The translations under genes and the position numbers were made by a program. DNA of 64,000 bases from Chrysopilus asiliformis (Eukaryota > Arthropoda > Insecta > Diptera > Rhagionidae). The stretch's first letter is position 1. Every line of letters starts with the position of its first letter. Below are positions 44,048 through 55,913 of this stretch, in pieces. The notes below the pieces were generated by a model. That model had not been told where the DNA came from. It made no database searches and saw only the letters and a list, made by a program, of their open reading frames with translations. The stretch lies in contig OZ035961.1 in the NCBI GenBank assembly GCA_964034945.1, forward strand, positions 69,985,931-70,049,930, in the 5' to 3' direction.

Positions 44048-44632
44048 TATACCCGTATGGTGAAACCAAAGGGTATACTAACTTTGCCTTACCGTTTGTA
44101 ACGCTAAGATCCCGTCATCACACACAAAAATGAATTACACCAGTGTGTTTAGAATGATGAAAAAAGTTGAATTTAGCATGTCCGTCCGTCCGTCCGTCTG
44201 TCTGTCCGTCCGTCTGTCCGTCCGTCTGTCCGTCCGTCTGTCCGTCTGTGGCACGGATTGCGGGCGCACGGATTGAGCTAGAGACTTGAAATTTTGCACA
44301 TATCCGTTTTTTGTAAAATGCGAGGCTAAGTTCGTTAATGGGCAAAAATGCACCATTAGGGGGGGTACCCCCCATACGAACGAAAACGTTTTTTGTAAAT
44401 ATCGCAAAAACGGTGCATCTCATCAAAAAAGTCCAAGAACAAAAGTTATTTAGGATATGATTCTACATAAAACTCCCATACATTAAAATCCGATTGGAAC
44501 AAATTTTAAAAAATCTTATTGGAAAGTTTGACTTCAAAGTGGAATTTTGGTACAACTGTTCGAATTTTGATACGAGTATCACCATACGGGTGTCCAATGA
44601 TTGCCAGATTGGCAATTATAGCTTTTGTTATG
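44048..44632 (+). mobile_element. DINE-1-like element, copy 12
   Basis: Complete forward copy, TATACCCGTATGG to TTTTGTTATG, with a GTCCGTCCGTCTGTCC core of about 70 bp (44180-44250). Confidence 0.92.
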
Positions 44633-44749
44633 TTTTTATATACAAAAAATTAAACATTATAACGAATTATATTCATTATATGAAGTTTGATTATGTATGA
44701 AAGGTATCATCTTACCGTTAGGTGGATTAATACGTATTTTTTAAAAGCT

Positions 44750-45420
44750 TTTATTTAGCTTGCCTTCGTGTCTGTTTGTCTGTCTGTCTGTCAGATCAAA
44801 TCTTGCAACCCAATTTTGACCCACTTCCACTTGTCCGATTGACTTGAAATTTTGCACACTTATAAAAGTCCGATGACAATACAATATTTTCACTACTTCG
44901 TCCTTGTAAGGATAACGGAAGGTTTTGTAAGGATAACGTGATTATCCTTTTCTCCAAATTTTCCGAAAAAAAAATCTATTCTGGGGGTTTTTGGGGTCGC
45001 TGAATCCGAATCTGTCATTAAAAAGTCAGTAAGGATAACGGAAGGTCCTGTAAGGATAACGTGATTATCCTTTTCTCCAAATTTTCCGGAAAAAAATCTA
45101 TTCTGGGGTTTTTGGGGTCGCTGAATCCGAATCTGTCATTAAAAAGTCAGTAAGGATAATGGAAGGTCATGTAAGGATAACGTGATTATCCTTTTCTCCA
45201 AATTTTCCGGAAAAAAATCTATTCTGGGGGTTTTTGAGGTCGCTAAATCCGAATCTGTCATTAAAAAGTCTGTAAGGATAACGGAAGGTCCTGTAAGGAT
45301 AACGTGATTATCCCTTTCTCCAAATTTTCCCGAAAAAAATATATTATGGGGGTTTTTGGGGTCGCTGAATACGATTTTCAAGTTAAAAAGCCTGTAAGGA
45401 CATCTCAAATGTAAGGATAT
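44750..45420 (+). repeat. Family E' repeat (copy 2), four tandem ~115-bp units
   Basis: Opens GTCTGTTTGTCTGTCTGTC, then the CACTACTTCGTCC block and four units of GTAAGGATAACGTGATTATC .. TTTTCCGGAAAAAAATC .. GGTCGCTGAATCCGAATCTG. The units are almost identical, so the array is recent or homogenised. Confidence 0.85.
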
Positions 45421-45479
45421 ATATTCGAAGACTAAAAAAAACAAAATAAAAAAAATAAAAATTTTTTTAAAAAAAAAAA

Positions 45480-45665
45480 GCTTTTATTAAAAAATATGCT
45501 ATAATTTTCTGGACGCTGTGTATCACAAATATAAAAGCTTTTAAAAAGCGAGATAAAGCATAAAAGAATAAAATAAAAATTTATCTCGCTTTTAAAAAGC
45601 TTTTATATTTGTGATACACAGCGTCCAGAAAATTATTATTTTCTTTTTAGTGCATTTTTTTTAAT
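45480..45665. repeat. Large palindrome next to the E' array
   Basis: Arms of about 60 bp: TTTCTGGACGCTGTGTATCA, then CAAATATAAAAGC.., facing their complement to 45635. It corresponds to the smaller palindrome at 26150-26240 (shared GTATCA..CAGC, CGAGATAAA and TTTTTAGTGCATTTT). Confidence 0.8.
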
Positions 45666-45709
45666 AAAAGCTTTTTTTTAAAAATTTTATTTTTATTTTT
45701 TTTTAAGTA

Positions 45710-45907
45710 CAGTAATCCCTCGAACTGCGCGGTAGATACGTTCCACAAAAAGAGCGCGCTCTGCGAAACCGCGCACTGTGAACCCTACTTTGTATGAAAT
45801 ATTGCGAAATTTTTACCCCGTAGTTTGAAATTTTGGTATTAAAAACTTAAACTTTTCGCAGTTGCGAAACCGCGCAGTCCGAAACCGCGCTGTTCGAGGG
45901 ATTACTG
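45710..45907. mobile_element. pogo/Tigger-like miniature element, 198 bp
   Basis: CAGTAATCCCTCGAACTGCG and (complement) CAGTAATCCCTCGAACAGCG with TA flanks. GAAACCGCGC repeats inside. Confidence 0.88.
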
Positions 45908-45928
45908 TATTCCTGACATAATATTATG

Positions 45929-46136
45929 TACATCTTATCAAAAAGTGTAAGAACAAAAGTTATTTAGGATATAATTCTACATAAGACTCCCATACCTCAA
46001 AATCCGATTTAAAAAAATTTTGAAAAATCTTATTGAAAACTTTGACTTCAAAGTGGAATCTTGGTGCAACTGTTCGAATTTTGAACCATACGGGTTTTCA
46101 ATAATTGCCAGATTGGCAATTATACCTTTTGTTATG
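45929..46136 (+). mobile_element. DINE-1-like element, copy 13, 5' truncated
   Basis: Starts in the CATCTTATCAAAAAGTG region and ends TACCTTTTGTTATG; the microsatellite core is gone. Confidence 0.85.
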
Positions 46137-47087
46137 TTTATATCTAGCCATACTGTAATTATTTAGGTATGATAAGAAATAACAAAGTTTCAACAAGGTA
46201 GTCACTATATGAAAAAAAAATCATTTTTATGAAAAAATTTTATCTGTTAAAACTAACCCCGGTCATGGGGTTAGTATTAAAATAAGTTTTAACATGGAAA
46301 TAATTTAAAGAAAAGATTTTTTTTTCACAAAAATTATAAAATAGACAAAATAACTATCGTTTTAAATTCAAATATATTCTTTATCACAAACACTAATAAA
46401 ATAAACAAAATAAATATCTTTTTCAAGGAACATAACTTAACAAAAAAAAAATAAGTCTTTTTAAAAAACAAAAACAATTATTATTATCTAAAAAAAGGTT
46501 TCAGCGAAGCTTTTTTGTACATAATTTGTATCTATAGTATGAGAATTGTTACTCTATGTCGTCATCATTAGAGTAACAAATTGGACAAACGGGTATGTAT
46601 TAACTAACATGTTAATTCTTGCGCCATGGGTTTGTTAATTTTAGCCCCGACACGACTTTTTTTGAATTATTTATCATACCAAAAATATAGTTAAGGAATG
46701 TAATGAAACAAAAGGACATTATTAATTATAGCTAAATTAACTTACATTATCGACAAAGTTATATTCAATAATATACAAACCTAAGACATAAATCAAAATA
46801 TTGCAAACCATCACCCTACGGTTACACACACGAATAGAAATTGCATGCCATTATCCCTCCTACTACGTTTTTCAATTTGACAGGTGTTGCGATTTGCTAT
46901 GCTGTCTTGTGACATTGCATGTGACTTCAGTTGAAAAATGTCAAACGCAAGAAAGCAAAGAAAGTTATTAGCCGCTTCTGTTGATGCTCCAGAGATTTCC
47001 GTGAGATGAGATACGGCATGCGATTTCTAGTCGTGCGTGTAACCATAGGGTAAAAAGTTCGTTTATCAGCTAAGTCCCGGCTTCCCC
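46137..47087 (+). mobile_element. TA-flanked element, family T (copy 1), left end lost
   Basis: Matches 53880-54759 in order (TATCTAGCCATACTGTA .. CGGTCA(T/C)GGGG .. TGTTAATTTTAGCCCCGACA), ending CCCGGCTTCCCC|TA. The left ~60 bp is replaced by the DINE copy. It contains a further insertion at 46813-47051. Confidence 0.75.
46813..47051. mobile_element. Nested inverted-repeat miniature element, 239 bp
   Basis: ACCCTACGGTTACACACACG and (complement) ACCCTATGGTTACACGCACG, continuing GAAAT(T/C)GCATGCC. It is absent from the sister family T copy at about 54565, which shows the empty site. Confidence 0.75.
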
Positions 47088-47199
47088 TACTAGGGCTTCC
47101 CAATTTCTCCGCTTCTCAATTTTCCCTTTACAAAGCTCCAATACGCGCATACGCTGTGATGCGAATTTTTGTTCAGAGTTTCACTATTATTTTATATTG

Positions 47200-47672
47200 T
47201 ACTATAGTAAGATAATAAAGTATTCATGAAAAATTTCGACCTTTTAATTTTGCCTAAAAAACAATACCCGAGCACTCTTGCGTCGATTGGAGCCTTTTTT
47301 CAAAAATGTATTTTTGTTTGTCAATCTGTGTACAAGATTTCTCAAAAACTAAAAGAGCTAGAGCAATGAAATTTAACTGCGACGTTTGGGACTGAAATGG
47401 GACGATCCCATCAACTTTTTTTTGGCAAATCCGGTAACTGCAACTAACCAAAATGGCGCCTTTTTAGAAACAGCAATTTCGTTTATTGCTATTTAATCTG
47501 AAACTACGCGTTGTTCAGTAGTCTTATGTATGACAAAAGTTGAAGAGTTCCTACACCATTATTTTTTTACAAGAACTCGATATCTCAAACCGGTATCGAA
47601 TATACCGTTATTTTAAAAAAATCAGTTTTTGGCGATTCTCTCGAAAATTGACGGGTTTGCGGTGGTTCAATA
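47200..47672 (+). repeat. Family H/L repeat, left part
   Basis: A TAGTAAGATAATAAAGTATTC opening, TCGACCTTTTAATTTTGCC, a GTCAATCTGTGTACAAG step, ACTACGCGTTGTTCAGTAG. It resumes after the element at 47673-49821 with L-type CGTTAATAAGATAT sequence (49824-50050). Confidence 0.65.
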
Positions 47673-47889
47673 CACCCAGAGAAAAATATACTAAAATCAA
47701 AAAGAAATGCTCTAGATCAGTGGTGGCCAACCCGCGGCCCGCGGGCCGCATGCGGCCCGAGACGTTTAAAAATGTGGCCCGCCAAATGATTTGAAATTTA
47801 CAAAAAAAAAAAAAAAAAAATGTAACTAATAAAATATAAAATACTAAAACTGCTCATAAAGTTTATATGCAATTTTACAATTTAATTTT

Positions 47890-48402
47890 TATACCTGTAT
47901 GGTGAAACCAAAGCGTATATTAACTTAGCCTTATCGTTTGTAACGCCAAGATCCCGTCATTACACACAAAAATGAATTGCGCCAATGCGTTGAGAATGAT
48001 AAAATAAATTAATTTGTGCATGTTCGTCCTTCTGTCCGTCTGTGGCGCGGAGCTACAGACTTGAAATTTTACGCAGATTCGTTTTTCGTAAAATGCGAGG
48101 CTAAGTTCGTTAATGGGCAAAAACGGACCATTAGAGGGGGTACCCCCCACAACAAATGAAAACGTTTTTTGCGAATATCTCAAAAACGGTGCCTCTTATC
48201 TAAAAAGTACAAGAACAAAAGTTATTTAGGATATGATTCTACATAAAACTCCCATACCTCAAAATCCGATTGGAAAAAATTTTAAAACATCTTCGACAGT
48301 TTGACTTCAAAGTGGAATTTTGATATACCTGTTCGCCGTTCACTTAAATCACCATACGGGGTTTCAATAATTGCCAGATTGGCAGTTTTAGCTTTTGTTA
48401 TG
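47890..48402 (+). mobile_element. DINE-1-like element, copy 14
   Basis: TATACCTGTATGGTG to TTTTGTTATG, with a short GTCCTTCTGTCCG core, nested in the hAT element. Confidence 0.88.
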
Positions 48403-48496
48403 TTTTATTTGACATAAGTACTACTCGTATATATACATTTACATTTACATAAGTCCATTTATACATATATTTGTTTAGCAAATATTTTTTTCTTAT

Positions 48497-48840
48497 CCCA
48501 CGACTCCATTAGACACTTTTCCAGATTGGATTTAAATCCAATCACGAAAAAGCCTAATGGAGACTCAAAAAATCTTGCATCATGATTTAAATCTCCTTAC
48601 TGTCATGATTTTTTCGGCTACTGAAAAGTAGGATTTTTTTTGACATTTGTTCAGTCAAATTAGCTGATTTCTAGTTGGCTGCCCTGATTACCTCCTGGTT
48701 GACATTTCTAAGTACGCTATGGAGACACGATAAATATGAAAAATCATGACTGAAGATGCCCACGCGGTGATTTCTTTATTCGCCAAAATATGGTGTAGGG
48801 GAAAAAATCATGATTTTTAAAAGCCCGTGGAGTCGTGGGG
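48497..48840. mobile_element. Miniature inverted-repeat element, 344 bp
   Basis: CCCACGACTCCA facing TGGAGTCGTGGGG with TTAT on both sides. Internal ATCATGATTTAAA / TTTAAAAATCATG repeats. Superfamily uncertain (4-bp TTAT). Confidence 0.75.
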
Positions 48841-49448
48841 TTATGCTCAACTTTTTGCATTTTGTTCTAAATTTTTTTTTAAACCAAGTGACTGTTAAAA
48901 AACAACATAAAATATTATTTGAAAATTTTACTAAGAAACGGCGGTTATTCTATTTTTTCATGTGCGGCCCGCCAAAAAAAAATGAATCATCAGCTTGGCC
49001 CGTGGAACGATTTGGGTTGGCCAGGCCTGCTCTAGATTTTAGTAATTTGTTGTTTGCGTACGAACTAAACAAGTTCATACTAAAAATAAAAACCACATTC
49101 TTTTTAATTCTAGTGATAGCCCTTTTAAAATCTATTGTTTATTTCTTTAAATTTAAAAGACGAGATTTTTAATTCTAAAAGATTTACACTAATTTTAAAA
49201 GAAAACCTTTTTGAATTTAAAAAGCTTCACTGAGGGAAAAAATCACATTTATAGCGGGGCGCTACAACATTTATAGTAATCTGCCATTATCTTTTTTCAA
49301 AAAAAAAATATAATCTTCATTTTTCATGGTTTTACGATAGTAATAGTAGATTTTTACCAATTTCCCAGTAGCATTTTTTACTTTTTACAGTATTTATAAA
49401 TTATAAATATTTTCTTACGTATTAAGTAAATGTTGAAAAACTCCTGCT

Positions 49449-49518
49449 CATATACCGCGATTCGAACCCGAGATCCCTAGGTTTGAAAGTCCACTCGCCA
49501 ACGCATACGGCCACCGAA
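49449..49518 (-). repeat. tRNA-like fragment, possible SINE head
   Basis: On the minus strand TGGCCGTATGCGTTGG (A-box-like) is followed 27 nt later by GGGTTCGAATC, a perfect B box. Four of five T-stem pairs form; the anticodon stem does not. Best read as a tRNA-derived SINE or tRNA pseudogene. Confidence 0.5.
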
Positions 49519-50050
49519 GTAAATTAACGAAGCGAGTCTAAACATGAATGGTTTCTATCTCGGTTGAAAGAATGATTTTAAATTTTGAAAGTAACTTGTT
49601 TAAATTTAAAAAGGTCATTTTTGAATCAAAAAGAAAGATTTTAAATTTAAACATTTTGGGGTTTTTAAATCTAAAAACAAGCTTCTTAATTTAAAATCAG
49701 TTACTAAATAATAAAATTTTCTGCTGATTCTAGGATATTTCTTTTTAAATCAAACAAGTAACTAGATTTTTAGATCTAGGGTGGAAATTGTTTAATTTTA
49801 AAATGTTCATTTCTCTCAGTGTATATATACAATTTTGTCTTTTATCGTGATCCACTATCATTTATCGTTAATAAGATATTTTCATTAAAAAGTAAGAAAA
49901 ATACATTTTTGGCAAATTAAAATTCTCTACATTTTTGCCTTTTACCGCAAATTTATAGCTTTTACCGTTATCGAGATATTTCGTAAATAAGAGTTCATTT
50001 TTTTGGAAACGAATATTTTATTCCTCAAGTTATAAATTGAGCAAGAACAT

Positions 50051-50438
50051 ATATTTTTTATTAGAAAGTCATGTGCTGTTCACAACAGATATTTTCAAAT
50101 TAAGCCGTACACATGGTGGTCACTTAGTTATGTTTCCTTTTGAATTAATTTACTTTTGGAATTACTACAGCATAAAAGTAGAACTGTGAAAAGCATTGTG
50201 TTAATGAACTTGATTGAAGAAAATTTTCAAAGTTGTCTGAAATATCGGAATTCGTTATAAAAGCCGGTAGTTCAATTTTATTGACTAGCCTTATTTCTGG
50301 GATGCATGAAAACTTCTAATTATGTTACGGAACGTCACTCCTATGTTATTAAATGTAATTCAAATACAAAATATCCTCAATGGTGTTGTATTATATCACA
50401 ATACTTTCACAACACAGATTTAAAAAATACCATAAAAA
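50051..50438. other. Unassigned AT-rich sequence
   Basis: No feature supported. Confidence 0.35.
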
Positions 50439-50969
50439 CATAACAAAAGCTATAATTACCAATCTGGCATTTAGTGAAAACCCGTATGGTGATATTCGTA
50501 TCAAAATTCGAAAAGTTGTACAAAAATTCCACTTTGAAGTCAAACTTTCCAATAAGATTTTTTAAAATTTATTCCAATCGGATTTTGATGTATGGGAGTT
50601 TTATGTAGAATCATATCCTAAATAACTTTTGTTCTTGCACTTTTTTGATAAAATGCACCGATTTTCAGATATTCGCAAAAAACGTCTTCGTTCGTATGGG
50701 GGTACCCCCCTAATGGTGCATTTTTGTCCATGAACGAACTTAGCCTCGCATTTTACGAAAAACGGATTTGCGCAAAATTTCAAGTCTCTAGCTCAATCCG
50801 TGCGCCCGTAATCCGCGCCACAGACGGACGGACGGACATGCTAAATTCAACTTGTTTTATCATTCTCAACACACTGGTGTAATTCATTTTTTTGTATGAT
50901 GACGGGATCTTGGCGTTACAAACGGTAAGGCAAATCTAATATACCCTTTGGTTTCACCATACGGGTATA
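50439..50969 (-). mobile_element. DINE-1-like element, copy 15
   Basis: Full-length reverse copy, hairpin slightly altered (TTACCAATCTGGCATTT), core reduced to GACGGACGGACGG. Confidence 0.9.
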
Positions 50970-51586
50970 ATGAGGAGAATTATCTAGGAGCCAAAGGAAA
51001 TATTGTTATTTATTTCCATGAATCAAAGAAAGCAAGATTGTGACAATAGGCTCGACGTTCTGAGCACTACGTCATTCAGAGCGTTAATTGAAATTTCAAA
51101 TCAATTAAATTATTATCAACTTAAATTACAATTAATAATAATTATTATTATTTATAAAATTTCAATTTAAAGTTATCGTTCGTTATTTTTTGTTATTCAT
51201 TCACTACGAACAGTTCTTAGTGACGTAAAGGCATTATTTGCGCGGGTCGCCATCTATATTTTCTTTGATTCATGATTTATATCATTATAAATAATGACCA
51301 TTACAAAGGTTTACTTATGTCGATATATTTTTCTGTATTTTTATTTTACTATATTTAATTTGCAAATCCATTAAAATTTTTAACAAAAATTGTTTAATTT
51401 TAGTGTAATTTAATACCTATGACTGTGTTTCAATATAACCTTTAAAAATAAAGGTTATATTGAAATATTTTTTACAATAATAAAGAAACAAATAAAGAGT
51501 TTTTATAATTATGTCGAATTGGGAAAAACAACGAAACATTGTGTTTAATTGAACTCTATTAGCAATTTACAGAGTCAAAAACTCAT
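50970..51586. other. Unassigned, with a weak inverted repeat
   Basis: ATGAATCAAAGAAA (51019) faces TTTCTTTGATTCAT (51258). This could be a 250-bp miniature element, but is unproven. Confidence 0.3.
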
Positions 51587-53025
51587 AGCCCTATTGTGTA
51601 AGTCGTGCGGATTCGTCAGTCCGCAGCCATCGTTAAGTCCGTTCCGCAGTGATTTGATATCACAGATATCGTACTATTAGACTAGATCAAGCCATTTGCT
51701 ATCTCAAATGTGCCACTGAAACGTCAAAAAGCTATGACGAAAAAAAGGGACAAAGCTAGTAAATTCTGGGAAATTTAAATTCTGGAAAAAAATGCTTATG
51801 CAGGTCCCCGACGGAATATTATTCAATCCCTATACCGATTATTCATATTAATATTCAGAGCTGCCACATACAATAATATGCAATTCCCTAAAACATGCTT
51901 GCAACCTGTGTATAAGTCTTATGAGTTCGACGTAAAACATATAATTCAAATGTTATTGAGTTTGTTGATTTGAACATCTGACATCACTAAAGTTCGAAGA
52001 AAAAATGAGACAACCATAGTCACGCTGTCCCATATTTTCGCTATGGAATTGTTCGAGTGCCGCGATCTAGTAGTACGATATCTATGTTTGGTATTATGTA
52101 AAGGTGGGTTTAGAAACACGAGCATTTTCATTTTTACTGGCAAAGTGAGTGAAATGCCAGATTTCTTATGACTTTTTCACCAAGTGGGAAAGGGACGGGA
52201 AACCACTCAGTAAAAATTTTACTGGAAATTTTGCTTGCATGTAGTGGTTTTACTATCCATAATTTTCGTCGACGATAGGAAAGTTATGGCAGTAAACAAC
52301 AACAAACACATTGGACTTCCCCGCCCTGCCAGCAAAATGTTACCCCTGAATTATGGGGAATTATGGCAGCCAGCAAAAGTAAGGTTAAGTTCGATGTTTA
52401 TTTGAAAGCTACGCATTTTAAATGGAAACGGGAGGTAATAATAATTATGTTATTAATTATAACATCACACAAAATGATTTTGTTAGGTGAAATTGAAGTG
52501 ATAACAAACGTATTGCTGCGAGAAGGTGATGTGCAGTGACAGTTCGCCATACAGTGGAAGGGAATGTACGTGTGAGACACTGATGTGATCGACTTTTTGC
52601 GCACGTAAATTTGAATTTCGCTATCCCGCTCACTTTGCCAGTAAAAATGAAAACGCTCGTGTTTCTAAACCCACCTTAAGTCCGCATGCCGTTTGCGGAC
52701 TAGACTCTCTGCGATCATATGCGTTAGTCCGCGTTGAACTGTCAAACGTCAGAAAGATTCGTTTCAGTCGTCACTGATACTTCAAGATTTTATTCATTTT
52801 TCAAAAATATAGCAATGTTTCCAAGTGTAGCACTTTTTTTCTGTAATGATAATAACAACACTGATATGAAAATTATAAGATAATCAATGATAAGAAAATC
52901 AAACAGTCTATTTTTCTCATAACCTCGAAATGTCACTGGAAAAGGCGAGTCCGCAACCAAATAGATGCGGACTTGAAATTGCTTGAAACGCAGGTCTTGC
53001 GGACTAACATAATACCTGGATAGGG
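51587..53025. mobile_element. Candidate inverted-repeat element enclosing a Harbinger miniature element
   Basis: AGCCCTATTGTG..GTCCGCA at the left and (complement) AGCCCCTATCCAGG..AGTCCGCA at the right, with several GTCCGCA / TGCGGAC repeats between. No clean duplication. Encloses 52102-52676. Confidence 0.4.
52102..52676. mobile_element. Harbinger miniature element, 575 bp (copy 1)
   Basis: AGGTGGGTTTAGAAACACGA at both ends (inverted), TAA on both sides (52099-52101, 52677-52679). Nearly identical, and equal in length, to 60851-61425. Subterminal CACTTTGCCAGTAAAAATGA facing repeats. Confidence 0.93.
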
Positions 53026-53409
53026 GCTGGAGCTTGCTGTTTGATTTGTATAATTGCTATTTCATTTGTATGAGGAAGAAGTCTTCCGATTTCATCTATT
53101 TTATTTATTTCTATGACAATGTAATTCCAAAGCATAACAATTTATGCAATTTATTTCAGATTGTCATAAGTATTTACTCCCAGATATTTGTGTTTATGCA
53201 CTCTCTCCGAGATATTTTTGTTTATGCATTGCCTCTCCATATTTTCTTTTGGCAACATTCAATTTGAGTTTACACATAGCTAGGTATTTTATAACATTTC
53301 CCAAATAGATTGTCAGGCTCTTTTCAAAATACAGCATCGTCAGCGAACAAATTCAGCATACATTTTTCAATAAATAATACAACATTATTAAAATATATAT
53401 TGAGCATAT
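53026..53409. other. Unassigned sequence
   Basis: A 77-codon frame rich in Phe/Ile/Tyr from AT-rich DNA; not believed to be a gene. Confidence 0.35.
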
Positions 53410-53819
53410 CACACGACTAGTGTTGATTCGATCCAAGTAAATACGAGTACATATTCGATACTTTTGTTTTGATGTCAAGTAATTTTGTAATCGATACCTT
53501 TACCCCGATACCCAAGGCCCAATTAACCATAGGGCTAATTGGGCTACAGCCCAGGGGCGCCATCGATCCGAGGCGATGAAATTTTGATTACCTTTTTTTA
53601 ATTTTCTTTATATTTAGCGTATCTGTAATTTAAGTTAGTACTGTGTTTTGAATTAAAGAATATTTTAAAAAATAAAATTGAATTTTTACAATAAAACTAT
53701 GTAAGGGTGCAATAAAACTATGTAATTTTATTTAGCCCAGGGCGCTCAAACTTGTTAATACGGCTCTGCCGATACCAAATAGGTATCGATACTTTTTGAC
53801 TGATATCGAAAAGTGAGTA

Positions 53820-54759
53820 GGGGAAGCCGGGGCATGTATTAACAAAATTTGGAAATTGGGTCAAATTTTTTTTAACAAGTAATATTTTTGATATTGTGTT
53901 TATATCTAGCCATACTGTAGGTCTTCAAGTATCATAAGAAATAAAAAAAAGTTTCAACCAGGTAGTCACTATATGAAAAAAATTATTTTTACGAAAAAAT
54001 GTCATCTGTTAAAACTAACCCCGGTCACGGGGCTAGTTTTAACAACGATGGGGCAAGTATTAACATAAGTTTTAACATGGAAATAATTAAAAGAAAAGAT
54101 TTTTTTTCACAAAAATTATAAAATAAACAAAATATATATCCTTTTAAATTCAAATATATTAATTATCACAAAAACTAATAAAATGAACCAAATAAATATC
54201 CCTTTCAAGGAATATAAATTGACAAAAAAAATTAAGTCGTTTTAAAAAACAAAAACAATTATTATTATCTAAAAAAAGGTCTCAGGGAAGCTTTTTTGTA
54301 CATAATTTGTATCTATATACACATAGTATGAGAATTCTTACTCTATGTCTATGATATTATATTGTTAATTCTTGCCCCATGGGTTTGTTAATTTTAGCCC
54401 CGACACTACTTTTTTTGAATTATTAACCACACACAAAAATATAGTTAAGGATTGTAATAAAACCAAAGGATATTATTAATTATAGCTTCATTAACTTACA
54501 TTATCGGCAAAGTTATATTCAATAATATAAAAAACTAAGACAGAAATCAAAATATTCCAAACCATAAAAAGTTCGTTTACCACCTAAAATTTGGCCTCTG
54601 TGCTTACTGGCAATGAACAGTTTATAACTGATGAGTCACGATATGATCGACCTTATCGAATGATGGACAAAAACCAAATTTCGAGATTCTGGCTCGTATA
54701 TTTCGGCGGGAATAGGCTTGTTAATACTTACCCCTGTTAATTCTAGCCCCGGGTTCCCC
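53820..54759. mobile_element. TA-flanked element, family T (copy 2)
   Basis: GGGGAAGCCGGGGCATG and (complement) GGGGAACCCGGGGCTAG with TA flanks, 940 bp. It contains an internal GTTAAAACTAACCCCGGTCA palindrome around 54008-54042. No transposase recognised. Confidence 0.75.
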
Positions 54760-54974
54760 TACTTTATATTGAATATTTCGGCATTTTCACCCTTATGACC
54801 ACGGCATCAAATTCGCATTCTTTGCCAACTTTTTCAATGGAAGTGTGGAGCTTATATTTATAGGGATTCTTTTATAATTTTTGGGGAATATATCAAGTCT
54901 CTCTTTACTTGAGCTTGGCCGTTTCATCATTAAAATTTCTTCCACTTGAAGAATAGGAGGAAATAAAATCGATG

Positions 54975-55131
54975 TTTCCTTTATTATATAAACAAGCCAG
55001 AGCGTTTTTAGTAGTCGTTGCATCGTCAGTTCCTTGTGAAAGGTTGTTTTCAAAGGTGGGCGCAACCATTACTCAAAAGCGCAATTGACTCTCCGGAAAA
55101 CACCTTGAACAATTATAGTTTTTGAGAAATG
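54975..55131 (+). pseudogene. hAT transposase C-terminal (dimerisation) fragment
   Basis: FPLLYKQARAFLVVVASSVP, then CERLFSKVGATITQKRN, stop, LSGKHLEQL, stop. The ASS(V)PxERLFSxxG..RN.L..(K).LE.L pattern is the hAT dimerisation domain. Two in-frame stops show it is dead. Confidence 0.88.
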
Positions 55132-55913
55132 TTCCAAAAAACGATTTTTTTGACTAGTGTGAAAGGTTTTTAGTTCAAATACCACCTTATACACATAAAA
55201 ATTGTTATTTTACAAATTAAATTGGGATTTTTGAACATTTGACTAACTTTCTGCGAGTTCAATTTACTTTCTTCAATTTGATTTGAAAAAAGTCACTTAG
55301 TTGTACAAAAGAATCAATTTAATTTGTAGCATAGCCAATTTCATTTGTAAAAGGTGGTATTTGAACTAAAAAACTTGTGCTAGTTTTCCTCCCATTCTTC
55401 AATTGAAAGAGATTTTCTTATGAAAATCTAATTCAATAAATCTAAATGAAAGTAAGACAGTTATATTTTTGTCTTTATATATAATTATGTGAATTAATTT
55501 TTATGAAAAATAAACATCCTGGTGAAATTTTGAGGTTTCACAATAAAAAGTGTGAAAATTTTCGTTTTTTTTTCATTCGCTTCGAGTAGGAATCGATACT
55601 TTAACCCGATATTAAATGTGGTATTGACGCTTTTTTGCGATGCTACTTCCAAATAAAAGTATCGATACTTTGCCGTATCGAATCAACACTACACACGACA
55701 AAGGTGTTCCTTGAGGGACTTCTAATTCGATTACAACAGCTTTTGACTTTTTGCCAACGAATGTTGTATGCACGGATCTGGAGTTGTTCTGAAAAAGTTC
55801 CAACTCTGACTCCGTAGCCGCAAATTTTTAAAGATTAACTCCAACTCTGACCCTGACTTTAACTTCAAGATACAAGATAGTAAAAAAGCTTTTTATACTA
55901 TGATATTTACTAA

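Larger units (their letters stand above)
47718..49029. mobile_element. hAT element with two further insertions
   Basis: CAGTGGTGGCCAACCCGCGG and (complement) CAGGCCTGGCCAACCCAAAT with a perfect 8-bp duplication CTCTAGAT (47710-47717, 49030-49037). GCGGCCCGC subterminal repeats are present. It carries a DINE-like copy (47890-48402) and a miniature element (48497-48840). No transposase. Confidence 0.9.
47673..49821. mobile_element. TA-flanked element (family Q) holding a hAT nest
   Basis: CACCCAGAGAAAAAT and (complement) CACTGAGAGAAATGA with TA on both sides. Its own interior is rich in TTTAAATTTAAAA-type sequence and carries a tRNA-like block (49449-49518). It is interrupted by the hAT at 47718-49029. 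Confidence 0.65.
53418..55691 (+). mobile_element. hAT element, 2.27 kb, with transposase remains
   Basis: TAGTGTTGATTCGATCC and (complement) TAGTGTTGATTCGATACG with a perfect 8-bp duplication CACACGAC (53410-53417, 55692-55699). Subterminal GTATCGATACTTT repeats. Contains family T copy 2 and a C-terminal transposase fragment. Confidence 0.92.

Noticed and set aside
49449..49518. Functional tRNA gene on the minus strand
   Set aside because: B box is perfect but the anticodon stem and acceptor stem do not pair.
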